Assembly (NCBI GenBank): GCA_946479055.1
Contig: CAMLEX010000021.1
Coordinates: 1-15,665 of the forward strand
Origin: an uncultured Bacteroidota bacterium
Lineage (GTDB): Bacteria; Bacteroidota; Bacteroidia; Chitinophagales; Chitinophagaceae
Reading direction: 5' to 3'
DNA length: 15,665 bases
Shown: positions 7,051 to 14,459 of the stretch, piece by piece
Position numbering within the stretch: position 1 is the first letter of the stretch
Layout of the letters: each line of letters begins with the position of its first letter
Translations under genes and position numbers: made by a program
The notes under the pieces: generated by a model
The model's database searches: none
Seen by the model: only the letters and a program-made list of their open reading frames with translations
Told to the model about the DNA's origin: nothing

Positions 7051-7926
7051 ATGAACATTCTTTATATTGTTTTTGGACAAAACTATAATAATCATTTACA
7101 GGCATCTTTTTCTATTTATAGTTTTCTGGCCTGTAATAGCGATATTAATTCTATAAATGTAGTTACAGATAGCCCGGAGTTTTACACCCATTTACATAGC
7201 CAGGTTCAGATCATACCTGTTGACGAGCAATTACTAAACAAATGGAAAGGAGCTTATAATTTTTTTTGGCGGATAAAAATCGTCGCCCTGTATGAAGTCA
7301 CCCGGTTATACCCCAACCAGCCTGTGATTTATGTGGATACTGATACATTTTGCTACAGCGATAATGGAACTCTGAAGAAAATACTTGTTGCCGATAACAA
7401 TGCTCTTATGCATGAAGATGAAGGATCTCTTTCCGTTAGCCGATTTAAAACGGAGAAAAGTATGTGGAAGAATATATCAGGAAATACATACGGCGGTATT
7501 CAAATAAACGATAAGCATAAAATGTGGAATGCAGGCGTAGTAGCAACCCCTAATACAAAAAACTCGGAAGATATTGCATTAGCATTGCAAATATGTGATG
7601 ATATGTGTGCCGCAGGAATTACTCCAAGGCTGATTGAACAATTTTCATTATCAGTAGCGCTGGAAGAACAATACGGCCTGAAAGAGGCCAGGAATATAAT
7701 AGCACATTATTGGAGCAACAAAACTCAATGGAATGAGGGAATTTCAGCTTTTTTTTGCCGGGCTTATTTTATGAAATTATCATTCGAAGAAATTAAGGAG
7801 AAAATTAAGGAATTTGATTACCAGAAAATAGCCATCAAAAGAAAAGAAAGAAAAACGAAACTCCGGTTAATTAATCTGGTAGAACAAATTTTTGCTGATA
7901 AAAACGTTAGTTTTCTGAAAGGATAA
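7051..7926 (+). CDS. Putative GT-A-fold glycosyltransferase (GT8-like)
   Basis: A 291-residue protein that I do not recognise by name, but which has the marks of a GT-A-fold nucleotide-sugar transferase. An N-terminal Rossmann-like strand (MNILYIVFGQNY) is followed by VVTDSPEF. The sequence VIYVDTDTF at 92-100 contains a DxD motif (Asp96-x-Asp98), and MWNAGVV at 158-164 resembles the N-x-G loop of family GT8 retaining enzymes. A later HYW (219-221) may be the C-terminal metal-ligand region. There is no signal peptide or membrane helix; the last 40 residues are strongly basic and helical. It is divergent from the two family-2 glycosyltransferases and followed after 52 bp by meaB on the same strand. 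A shared role in surface-glycan synthesis is inferred from position only; sugar and acceptor are unknown. Confidence 0.72.
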   Translation: MNILYIVFGQNYNNHLQASFSIYSFLACNSDINSINVVTDSPEFYTHLHSQVQIIPVDEQLLNKWKGAYNFFWRIKIVALYEVTRLYPNQPVIYVDTDTFCYSDNGTLKKILVADNNALMHEDEGSLSVSRFKTEKSMWKNISGNTYGGIQINDKHKMWNAGVVATPNTKNSEDIALALQICDDMCAAGITPRLIEQFSLSVALEEQYGLKEARNIIAHYWSNKTQWNEGISAFFCRAYFMKLSFEEIKEKIKEFDYQKIAIKRKERKTKLRLINLVEQIFADKNVSFLKG

Positions 7927-7978
7927 CTGATATACCAATTTTTTGCTTGATTATATTTTTACGTTTAAGCTGACACTT

Positions 7979-8875
7979 ATGTGGCAACAATACTTACAGG
8001 AAATTAATGAAGGCAACAGTAAAACATTAGCCCGTTGTATCTCCTTTATAGAAAATGAATACAGCGGGTATGAAACCCTGTTACAATCACTACCAGCTTC
8101 GCCTACAAAAATCATTGGTATCACGGGACCACCCGGAGCAGGTAAGAGCACTTTGGTTGATGCGTTGATTAACCTCCTTGTGACTAAAGGAAAAAAAGTT
8201 GGTGTTCTTTGTGTTGACCCCTCTTCTCCTTTTAATCTTGGGGCACTACTAGGTGACAGAATAAGAATGAGTGAATGGTATACACATCCTGACGTATTCA
8301 TTCGTTCTTTAGCTACAAGAGGTTCGATGGGTGGGTTGCATCCAAAAATAATTGAGATCACTGACCTGATGAAAGCTTTTCCATTTGATCATATCATTGT
8401 AGAAACTGTAGGAGTAGGGCAAAGCGAAATTGAAATTGCAGGCCTGGCTGATTCCACTGTTGTGGTAGTAGTTCCTGAAGCGGGCGATGAAGTGCAAACG
8501 ATGAAGGCAGGATTAATGGAGATAGCCGATATTTTTGTTGTGAACAAAGCTGACCGCCCCGATGCGGATCTGTTTGTAAAAAATTTGCGGCAGATGCTGG
8601 CGCCTGCTTTCAGCACCCACTATCATGAAGTGCCGGTGATAAAAACAGTGGCATTAAAAAAGGAAGGTATTAATGAACTGTTGGATATCCTGTTTCATCA
8701 ACTAAAAAAAGCACACCTGACAGATAAAAAATTCTGGCTGCTGGCGGAAAAAGCTTTTTATCTTATTGAACAGAAAAGAATGAAGGGAATTGATAAGATG
8801 GTTTTAAAAAAAGAAATTGAAGCCATTTATCCGAAGGGCAATTTCAATCTCTATCAATTTATCGCCAATAAATAG
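7979..8875 (+). CDS. meaB: Methylmalonyl-CoA mutase-associated GTPase MeaB
   Basis: A 298-residue G3E-family P-loop GTPase of the MeaB/ArgK/MMAA type. These proteins load and protect the adenosylcobalamin cofactor of methylmalonyl-CoA mutase, used in the succinate-propionate interconversion. Visible: Walker A GPPGAGKST at 50-58, VDPSSPF at 79-85, the switch region RGSMGGL at 114-120, the Walker B/switch segment VETVGVGQSE at 141-150 and the guanine-specificity motif NKAD at 189-192. The C-terminal region (240-298) is the helical dimerisation arm. The frame opens with a TTG at 7943, but the ATG at 7979 gives the usual family N terminus and is chosen. No mutase subunit lies in the window, so the partner is elsewhere. 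It may be co-transcribed with the preceding gene (52-bp gap) and ends before a clear bidirectional terminator. Confidence 0.93.
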   Translation: MWQQYLQEINEGNSKTLARCISFIENEYSGYETLLQSLPASPTKIIGITGPPGAGKSTLVDALINLLVTKGKKVGVLCVDPSSPFNLGALLGDRIRMSEWYTHPDVFIRSLATRGSMGGLHPKIIEITDLMKAFPFDHIIVETVGVGQSEIEIAGLADSTVVVVVPEAGDEVQTMKAGLMEIADIFVVNKADRPDADLFVKNLRQMLAPAFSTHYHEVPVIKTVALKKEGINELLDILFHQLKKAHLTDKKFWLLAEKAFYLIEQKRMKGIDKMVLKKEIEAIYPKGNFNLYQFIANK

Positions 8876-8906
8876 ACTTCGTTAGCATTGATAAAATAGT
8901 AAACAG

Positions 8907-8939
8907 AAATGAAGCGGCCACATAGCGACCGCTTCATTT
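8907..8939. terminator. Bidirectional hairpin terminator between meaB and the lipoprotein gene
   Basis: An 11-bp stem, AAATGAAGCGG (8907-8917) / CCGCTTCATTT (8929-8939), with an 11-nt loop, followed on the plus strand by TTG and on the minus strand by CTGTTTACTATTTT. It sits between the converging meaB and lipoprotein genes and can serve both. The AAGCGG/CCGCTT core recurs in the terminator at 9496-9520. Confidence 0.85.
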
Positions 8940-8973
8940 TTGATTTGTACCTGTAACCGATTGCTTACCTATA

Positions 8974-9366
8974 CTAGTTTTGTTTGTGCATCACCCATGT
9001 TCCGCCATTCGTTGCATTATCGCCATATCCCCAATCCCCCAGTAGTTTGCCATCCTCTTTGTAAAAGGCTGCGATAACTGAATATTTACTTCCGCTTGTC
9101 CAGGAATAATGTGCTGTTAGAATATTATTTTCAAACTCCCATGTTCCTTGTCCAAGCTTTTGACCGGAAGAATTCAGCTCTTCAATAACGCCACCAGGCT
9201 TAATATTGAAGCTGTAATAAAAACTGTTGCCTGAAGCATCATTGACATAAGTACCTACCCAACGGCCTTCAATACCAATGGTTTTTGCTTCTACCTTGTC
9301 TTTTTTGCAAGATGCAAAACCTGTTAATGCTACTAAGGCGATTAAAATAATTTTTGAAATTTTCAT
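8974..9366 (-). CDS. Lipocalin-like small lipoprotein
   Basis: A 130-residue predicted lipoprotein. A basic start, a hydrophobic core and Phe-Ala-Ser-Cys (Cys20) form a signal-peptidase II site, with the Lys-Lys-Asp-Lys that follows common in Bacteroidota lipoproteins. The mature part (about residues 30-130) is beta-rich: IEGRWVGTY, FYYSFNIKPGG, GQGTWEFENNILTAHYSW and the final GGTWVMHKQ. This alternation of 'W..G.W' strands resembles the short lipocalin-like domains that are abundant in this phylum. Function and ligand are unknown. It lies downstream of the two-component regulator gene on the same strand but beyond that unit's strong terminator, so it probably has its own promoter in the 9367-9495 gap. 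The leader there includes a short tandem repeat (ATGGTTA/ATGGTTG on the plus strand). Confidence 0.75.
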   Translation of the reverse strand: MKISKIILIALVALTGFASCKKDKVEAKTIGIEGRWVGTYVNDASGNSFYYSFNIKPGGVIEELNSSGQKLGQGTWEFENNILTAHYSWTSGSKYSVIAAFYKEDGKLLGDWGYGDNATNGGTWVMHKQN

Positions 9367-9495
9367 TTTTAATTGTTTAATGGTTAATGGTTGATAAGAG
9401 TGTAAATTTATTTCCCTGGCAAGAGCTAAAAAAACAAGGATGAGTAATCAACAGTTTTCTTGAGTCACTGGCAAAAGATAAAACAACACATAAAA

Positions 9496-9520
9496 AAAGC
9501 GGTCCGAAACGAACCGCTTT
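9496..9520 (-). terminator. Intrinsic terminator of the kinase-regulator operon
   Basis: Read on the minus strand, an 8-bp stem AAAGCGGT / ACCGCTTT (arms 9513-9520 and 9496-9503) can extend inward with a U-G pair to a 3-nt loop, and is followed directly by a T run (positions 9498 to 9492). It starts 22 bp beyond the response-regulator stop. This is the cleanest Rho-independent terminator in the window. Confidence 0.92.
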
Positions 9521-9542
9521 CATCACTGTCTCCATTATTATC

Positions 9543-10295
9543 TCAGAATTTTGAAAATTGATCCATGAATTCCTGGCGCCTGCTGCGGGATATACTGATA
9601 TTAGCCCCATCTTCCATGATAATATAACCTCCTTCTCCACGAACATATTTTTTTATATGGTTGAGGTTGATGAGATAAGAATTATGTATCCGGAAAAAAT
9701 CAGGGCCACTCAATGCCTCATCAATTTCTTTTAACACTTTTGACACCAATATCTTTTTACCTCCAGCCAGCGCTACACTTGTATAATTGCTTTCAGCCTG
9801 GCAATAAAGAATATCTTTTGTAGGGACAAAGAGCATTCCATCGCCGGTGGTAAGGGCGATACGCTGAACGGCTGGCTTTGTAGTTGTTTGTTTGATATTT
9901 TGAAAAAGCAAATCGATCTGCTCTTTAGATGGCGTAGATTTTTTTTCCTCTATACGCCTGATGGTTTCTTTGAGATCATCCGGATCAACGGGTTTCAATA
10001 AATAATTCAAAGCACTGTACTTGAAAGCTTTGATAGCAAACTGATCATAAGCTGTACAAAACACTACGTCAAAAGGTAATTTATCAAATTGCTCCAGCAT
10101 ATCAAAACCGTTCATATGCGGCATTTCAATATCAAGAAATACAAGGTCAGGTTTGTATTTATTGATTGCTTCTATTCCCTTGGCAGCCGCATTACACATA
10201 GCGTCAATTTGCACCTGGGGGCAATATGTTTTTAATAACCATTCCATCATTTCCAGGCTATTACTTTCATCATCAATTAAAACACAGCGTATCAT
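9543..10295 (-). CDS. LytTR-family response regulator
   Basis: A 250-residue two-component response regulator. The receiver domain (1-120) has the acidic pair Asp8-Asp9, phospho-acceptor Asp55 (LVFLDIEMPHMNG), Thr81 and Lys101 in the LLKPVD switch motif. A linker follows, and then a LytTR DNA-binding domain (about 145-247) with DILYCQAESNYTSV, a conserved FFRIHNSYLINL and the terminal SISRSRR segment. Such regulators bind DNA through the LytTR beta fold as dimers and activate transcription when phosphorylated. The frame is open upstream to 10370, but that extension is a translation of the repeat-rich linker; ATG 10293-10295 places the receiver's first strand (IRCVLIDDE) at the N terminus. It follows its probable kinase gene after 95 bp and precedes a strong terminator. 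Its targets are unknown. Confidence 0.95.
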   Translation of the reverse strand: MIRCVLIDDESNSLEMMEWLLKTYCPQVQIDAMCNAAAKGIEAINKYKPDLVFLDIEMPHMNGFDMLEQFDKLPFDVVFCTAYDQFAIKAFKYSALNYLLKPVDPDDLKETIRRIEEKKSTPSKEQIDLLFQNIKQTTTKPAVQRIALTTGDGMLFVPTKDILYCQAESNYTSVALAGGKKILVSKVLKEIDEALSGPDFFRIHNSYLINLNHIKKYVRGEGGYIIMEDGANISISRSRRQEFMDQFSKF

Positions 10296-10329
10296 AGTGA
10301 GTAGTTTATTGTTTATAGTTTGTTGTTTT

Positions 10330-10388
10330 GTGAATAGTGAGTTGTCAATTGTGAGTTCTCCACTCACCATTCACTACTCACCGTTCAC
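10330..10388. repeat. Direct and inverted repeats in the kinase-regulator linker
   Basis: ACTCACCATTCAC (10362-10374) is repeated 14 bp later as ACTCACCGTTCAC (10376-10388). The near-reverse complement GTGAATAGTGAGT lies at 10330-10342, and GTGAGT at 10351-10356 pairs perfectly with ACTCAC at 10362-10367 across 5 nt. The messenger between the kinase stop and the regulator start can therefore form alternative hairpins. It could tune regulator expression or be a dispersed intergenic repeat. Confidence 0.6.
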
Positions 10389-10390
10389 CT

Positions 10391-13300
10391 TTACACCGGT
10401 ATCTTTAATATTACTTTCGTCCCCAATGCTTCGCTCCCCCCATTTTGCAGATCAACTATCTCCACACTGGCATTTAATTCTGCATGCTTATTCAGCAAGC
10501 TCAACCTGTTCTCTGTCAGTTGCATTCCCAATGACTTTCGCGATGTCGCTGTTTTACTTTTTAATTCCTTCGCCTTTTCTCTGCCAATGCCATTATCTTC
10601 AATAATACATTGCAGCATCGTATCGCCGGCCATACTTACCTGTATGCTAAGATGTCCATTGTTTTCTTTATGCAGGAGGCCATGCCAGATAGCATTTTCT
10701 ACATAAGGTTGTATAATAAGTGGCGGCAGTTCTATTGTGTCTGCACCAAGGTTACTCTCAACTTTGATCTCGTAAGTAAATTTTTTATCAAATCGCAGCG
10801 CTTCCATTTCAATATAGAGTTTCAACGCTTCCAGCTCATTCGTAAGGCTTACATTCTTGCAGTTGGAATTATCCAGTATGAGCCGGATAAGTTTGGCAAA
10901 TTTGGTAAGGTATAAGGAGGCCGTTGTCTGATCGCTTTTTACAATATAGCGGTTGATAGAATTCAGGCAATTAAAAATGAAGTGAGGGTTCATTTGTGCC
11001 CGTAATGCCTGCATTTCAACTTCTGTCATTTTCTGTTGTGTACTCATCAGTATGGTTTGTGCTTCTTTCTTTTCTTCCTCCGCTCTTGCCCTTACAATCT
11101 TATTTGCACACAAGGAAGCAATAGTAGTAAGAATAGACAAATGCTTTTGAGTAAAGAACCTTTTTTTTGAGTGCTCGCAATCTATTACTCCTAAAACTTT
11201 ACCATCATAAATAATAGGAACAGAAATTTCAGAGAACCTTTGTTCGTCATCAACAATATAACGCGGGTCTTTTGTTGTATCGCCAACAATGACTGCTTTT
11301 CCGCTTAGTGCTACGGTGCCCACAATACCTTCGCCGGGTTTTATTTCGATAGGCATACTGATCTCATACTGGCCTGGACTTTTAGGCCCATGTGCCGCTT
11401 TTTGAACCAGGATATTTCTTTCTTCATCCAATAAATAAATAACACAATCTTCAAACTGGAGTCGACCAATACAATTCTTTGCTACATCCCACAAAATATC
11501 ATCTTCGGTTTGTTGTTCTGACATGCTGGAAGCAAAATAGTTGATAGCTTGCTCCATTTCTATTTCTTCCTGTTGCTCTTGTATTTTTTTATTGCGGCTG
11601 GAAATAAAGGAATATATAAAGCCGGTAATCAATGTAACAACGCCGCCAATGAACCACCAATGTTGCCATAGTGGCGGAATGATTGTTAGTCCCGCTTTAT
11701 TCGTAGCATTTATCCAGGTTCTGCCATCCAGGCTTGCTTTTACTTTGAATGTATAATTGCCGGCAGGCAAAGATGAATAACGGGCCTGGCGAATATCAAT
11801 ACCCGTTTGCCATTCTTTATCGTATCCTTCCAGCATATATTGATATTGAATATTTTTCGATCCTTTCAGATTGATAGCGGCAAAGCGAAATACAATATCG
11901 TTGTCTCTGTATTTAAGTACAAGATCATTTGTACCACCCAGATTAATTGATGAATCCTGCATATCAGCCTGGTATATTATTACTTTAAGATCAGCAGGGC
12001 GATTGATAAGCTGGTCGGGAAAAAAATAATTAATACCGCTACGGCTACCCCATAATAATTCACCATCACTGCTCTTCAGGTAACTGCCAAACCGGAATCC
12101 TTCTGTAGTAAATCCTGAATTTTCATCAAAATATTGCATGGTTTCTTTTTCAGGGTTAAACCGGATAATACATTTTGTATTAGCAATCCATATTTTGCCC
12201 AGTTTATCCTGTAAAATGCCTTCGCAGTAATCGTATTTTAATCCATTTGTGCGATTATATGTCCGAATCCTGCCATTGGAAATGATGCTGAAACCTTTCA
12301 CTGTTCCTGTATAGATATTTCCTTTATTATCTTCCAATAAAGTAAAACACTTGTTGGAAGCGAGACCTTGCTTTACTGTAAAACTATCTAAACGATTATC
12401 TTTTCGATTATAGCAATAAACACCGTTATAAGTGGCCATCCACATTTTGCCTTGCTTGTCTTCCAAAAAAGAATTTACTCTTAAACCCGACAGTCGCTTT
12501 AAATTCGGGTTATCCATAAATGCATTTATCTTCAAAGTAGATGGATGAATAGTGTAAATACCGGTGCCGGTGCCCACCCAGATATAACCATCTGAAGCTG
12601 TATACAGATCAAGAATGTAATTGTTCTTAACAGCGGCGCTTAGTGATGTATCGCGGGGAATTTTTTTGAACTGGCCTGTCGCCTCATTCAAAATAGCTAA
12701 GCCATCGCCCAAAGCACTTACCCATATGCGGTCTTGTTTATCTATGCATAAAGCCCGTATCTCCAGATTCTGTCCGCCGGTCCATATCGGCGGAGCATCG
12801 TAATATAAAAATTTAATCTTATTATTTTTTTTGTCCCAGCGTATCAGTCTTTCTAATGCCCCGACCCAAAATATGCCGTTCTTGTCTTCAGTCATTTCAG
12901 AAACATAGGTATCATAAAAATTTCCCTGACTATCACTGAAGATCCTGGTGTAACCGGCTTGCTTATTATAGATATTAAATATGCTGACCCCGGCATTGTT
13001 TGTACCTACTACAATATCGCCATTAGTACCACTTAATGCACGCCATGTTGTATTGGCCCCTAAAGAACTGGTATTGATAGGATCATGTGTGTAATTGGAA
13101 ATATTCCCTGCTTTGTCAATGATTACCAGGCCAGCATAATCCGTTGCTACCAAAAGACTGCCATTAGCGGCCTGCCTGACTTCTGTGATTGTTGAATTAA
13201 TTCTTTTTTTATTTAGCTCGCTGGTAATGGGGTATTCTTTGACAATCTCTTTTTTGGTGATGTCTGCAATTTGAACTTTTCCATACTGCAATCCTATAGC

Positions 13301-13966
13301 CAGCTCATGATCACTGTAACGGCACAAACTGAAGACAGCAGTAAATGGTTGCTCGTAAGTGATTCGGTCATTGCCATAATCCACGATCATGACAAGACTG
13401 TCGGTGGCATAAATAATTTTATTTTCATCAAAGGGTTCAGCATCGTGAAAACGTTCATATTTTAATTGGTCAGGTATCCAGCTTAGTTTTTCCCATTTCT
13501 TTTTTTGTTCATTAAAAAAAAACTGCCCCAGGCTGGTATATAGAACGGGACCATATTTTTTTGTATCCATGATGGTTCTGCTGCCGAACTTTGTAACAGA
13601 ATCATTCAACACTACCCGGTGAAATCTCCTGTTTTCATCTACCCAGGTTATACCTTCCGGAGTGCCCAGCCAGATGCGGTTGCGGCTGTCGCAGGTTAAA
13701 TGAATAACATCATTGGAAGCAATTTGCGGATAATTTTCTTTTTTGTACGTCAGCACCTGGTAGCCGTCATAAACATTTAAACCATCAACGGTTCCCACCC
13801 AAAGAAATCCATTCTTATCTATAGATACAGATCGAACATTATTATCTGATAAACCATCTGAGGTATTAATATGATGAAATGAAAGAGGTTGTGCTTCTGT
13901 TTGATTAAAAAGAAAAAAACAAAAGCCAAAAAGGAGCAAGGATTGTCTATAGTGTAAAAGATCCAC
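10391..13966 (-). CDS. Propeller sensor histidine kinase with GAF domain (LytS-type kinase core)
   Basis: A 1191-residue membrane sensor kinase. Residues 1-25 form a signal peptide ending before QPLSF. Residues about 30-650 hold at least eleven two-component-regulator propeller repeats (e.g. FLWVGTVDGLNVYD 54-67, YIWVGTGTGIYTI 461-473), followed by a Y_Y_Y domain (about 700-762). One transmembrane helix (about 769-788) leads to a short coiled coil, a cytoplasmic GAF domain (about 805-958), and a LytS-type His_kinase domain with the phospho-acceptor His995 in QMNPHFIFN. The ATPase domain has the N box ENAIWHGL (1090-1097), DNGIG (1124-1128) and SLGMQLTENRL. There is no receiver or AraC domain, unlike hybrid kinases of polysaccharide loci. 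It should phosphorylate the LytTR regulator encoded next. The start appears to be GTG 13964-13966: no ATG lies before the propeller, and the signal peptide reads well from here. The periplasmic ligand is unknown. Confidence 0.93.
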   Translation of the reverse strand: MDLLHYRQSLLLFGFCFFLFNQTEAQPLSFHHINTSDGLSDNNVRSVSIDKNGFLWVGTVDGLNVYDGYQVLTYKKENYPQIASNDVIHLTCDSRNRIWLGTPEGITWVDENRRFHRVVLNDSVTKFGSRTIMDTKKYGPVLYTSLGQFFFNEQKKKWEKLSWIPDQLKYERFHDAEPFDENKIIYATDSLVMIVDYGNDRITYEQPFTAVFSLCRYSDHELAIGLQYGKVQIADITKKEIVKEYPITSELNKKRINSTITEVRQAANGSLLVATDYAGLVIIDKAGNISNYTHDPINTSSLGANTTWRALSGTNGDIVVGTNNAGVSIFNIYNKQAGYTRIFSDSQGNFYDTYVSEMTEDKNGIFWVGALERLIRWDKKNNKIKFLYYDAPPIWTGGQNLEIRALCIDKQDRIWVSALGDGLAILNEATGQFKKIPRDTSLSAAVKNNYILDLYTASDGYIWVGTGTGIYTIHPSTLKINAFMDNPNLKRLSGLRVNSFLEDKQGKMWMATYNGVYCYNRKDNRLDSFTVKQGLASNKCFTLLEDNKGNIYTGTVKGFSIISNGRIRTYNRTNGLKYDYCEGILQDKLGKIWIANTKCIIRFNPEKETMQYFDENSGFTTEGFRFGSYLKSSDGELLWGSRSGINYFFPDQLINRPADLKVIIYQADMQDSSINLGGTNDLVLKYRDNDIVFRFAAINLKGSKNIQYQYMLEGYDKEWQTGIDIRQARYSSLPAGNYTFKVKASLDGRTWINATNKAGLTIIPPLWQHWWFIGGVVTLITGFIYSFISSRNKKIQEQQEEIEMEQAINYFASSMSEQQTEDDILWDVAKNCIGRLQFEDCVIYLLDEERNILVQKAAHGPKSPGQYEISMPIEIKPGEGIVGTVALSGKAVIVGDTTKDPRYIVDDEQRFSEISVPIIYDGKVLGVIDCEHSKKRFFTQKHLSILTTIASLCANKIVRARAEEEKKEAQTILMSTQQKMTEVEMQALRAQMNPHFIFNCLNSINRYIVKSDQTTASLYLTKFAKLIRLILDNSNCKNVSLTNELEALKLYIEMEALRFDKKFTYEIKVESNLGADTIELPPLIIQPYVENAIWHGLLHKENNGHLSIQVSMAGDTMLQCIIEDNGIGREKAKELKSKTATSRKSLGMQLTENRLSLLNKHAELNASVEIVDLQNGGSEALGTKVILKIPV

Positions 13967-13970
13967 GGGA

Positions 13971-13987
13971 AAGGCTTTTTTTGCCTT
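13971..13987 (-). promoter_or_regulatory. Small hairpin just upstream of the kinase GTG start
   Basis: On the minus strand AAGGC, an A7 loop and GCCTT form a 5-bp hairpin ending 4 nt before the GTG start of the sensor kinase. The A-rich loop could be the ribosome-contact region typical of this phylum, displayed by the stem. This, with the weak start codon, suggests low or controlled translation; it is inferred only. Confidence 0.3.
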
Positions 13988-13990
13988 ACA

Positions 13991-14022
13991 TAAAATTAAC
14001 TTATTAGGCAGTTTGCGACAAA
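13991..14022 (-). promoter_or_regulatory. Possible Bacteroidota-type promoter for the kinase-regulator unit
   Basis: On the minus strand TTTG (14022-14019) is followed after 20 nt by TAATTTTA (13998-13991), one mismatch from the TANNTTTG -7 consensus. The spacing is about one base above the usual range. Transcription would start roughly 15-20 nt before the GTG start. No other candidate in this gap is better. Confidence 0.35.
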
Positions 14023-14080
14023 AGCATTGCGCAGGCAGTAAAAATTGATGAGCTGGTGGTTTATTTTATGAGTAATGTGC

Positions 14081-14311
14081 TTAGGCCTCCCGGTTACTTT
14101 TCCACCAGCGATACCCAATATAGCCAATAAGAGCAAGGGGAGTAAAGGCAAGATAAAGTATAGCGCCGTTTAAACCTTTGGCAGGTCCCTCACCCAATTG
14201 TTGGGCGGTTTTTGTACAAATAGAACATTGAGCCGTAGCTAAACCGCTTATTAGAAATAAAAAACAAAAAAACAGGAAGTACACTATCAACCACTTTTTC
14301 ATCAACTGCAT
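14081..14311 (-). CDS. Small exported membrane protein with CxxC motif
   Basis: A 76-residue protein of unknown function. A hydrophobic N-terminal segment (residues 7-27) ending Ala-Thr-Ala-Gln looks like a signal peptide. The mature part starts with Cys29-Ser-Ile-Cys32, followed by a polar stretch TKTAQQLGEGPAKGLN and a second hydrophobic helix (about 49-68, AILYLAFTPLALIGYIGYRWW) with a basic C-terminal tail. The likely topology is therefore a short periplasmic CxxC loop followed by one membrane anchor. The CxxC pair could bind metal or take part in thiol exchange; no known family is claimed. Two starts are possible, ATG 14309-14311 and ATG 14300-14302. It lies 114 bp before the kinase gene on the same strand with no obvious terminator between, so partial read-through into the kinase gene is conceivable. 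Confidence 0.7.
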   Translation of the reverse strand: MQLMKKWLIVYFLFFCFLFLISGLATAQCSICTKTAQQLGEGPAKGLNGAILYLAFTPLALIGYIGYRWWKSNREA

Positions 14312-14459
14312 TATTTAGAACAAAATTACAGAACAATGGCCATCATAGGTTCATCTAAACGGGAATTTCCTATTGGGGAACAACGAAATAGGCCGCATAG
14401 ACCAACATTATTTAAGTGTTTTCTATTACAAGATATAAATAGTTTGTATTTTTCTAAAC

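Noticed and set aside
9377..9646. An 89-codon minus-strand frame overlapping the regulator end and its terminator
   Set aside because: It overlaps the LytTR coding end in another frame and runs through the terminator hairpin; its translation has no domain-like pattern.
10296..10370. A 25-residue N-terminal extension of the response regulator
   Set aside because: It is a translation of the repeat-rich linker, and the receiver domain begins normally at the ATG at 10293-10295.
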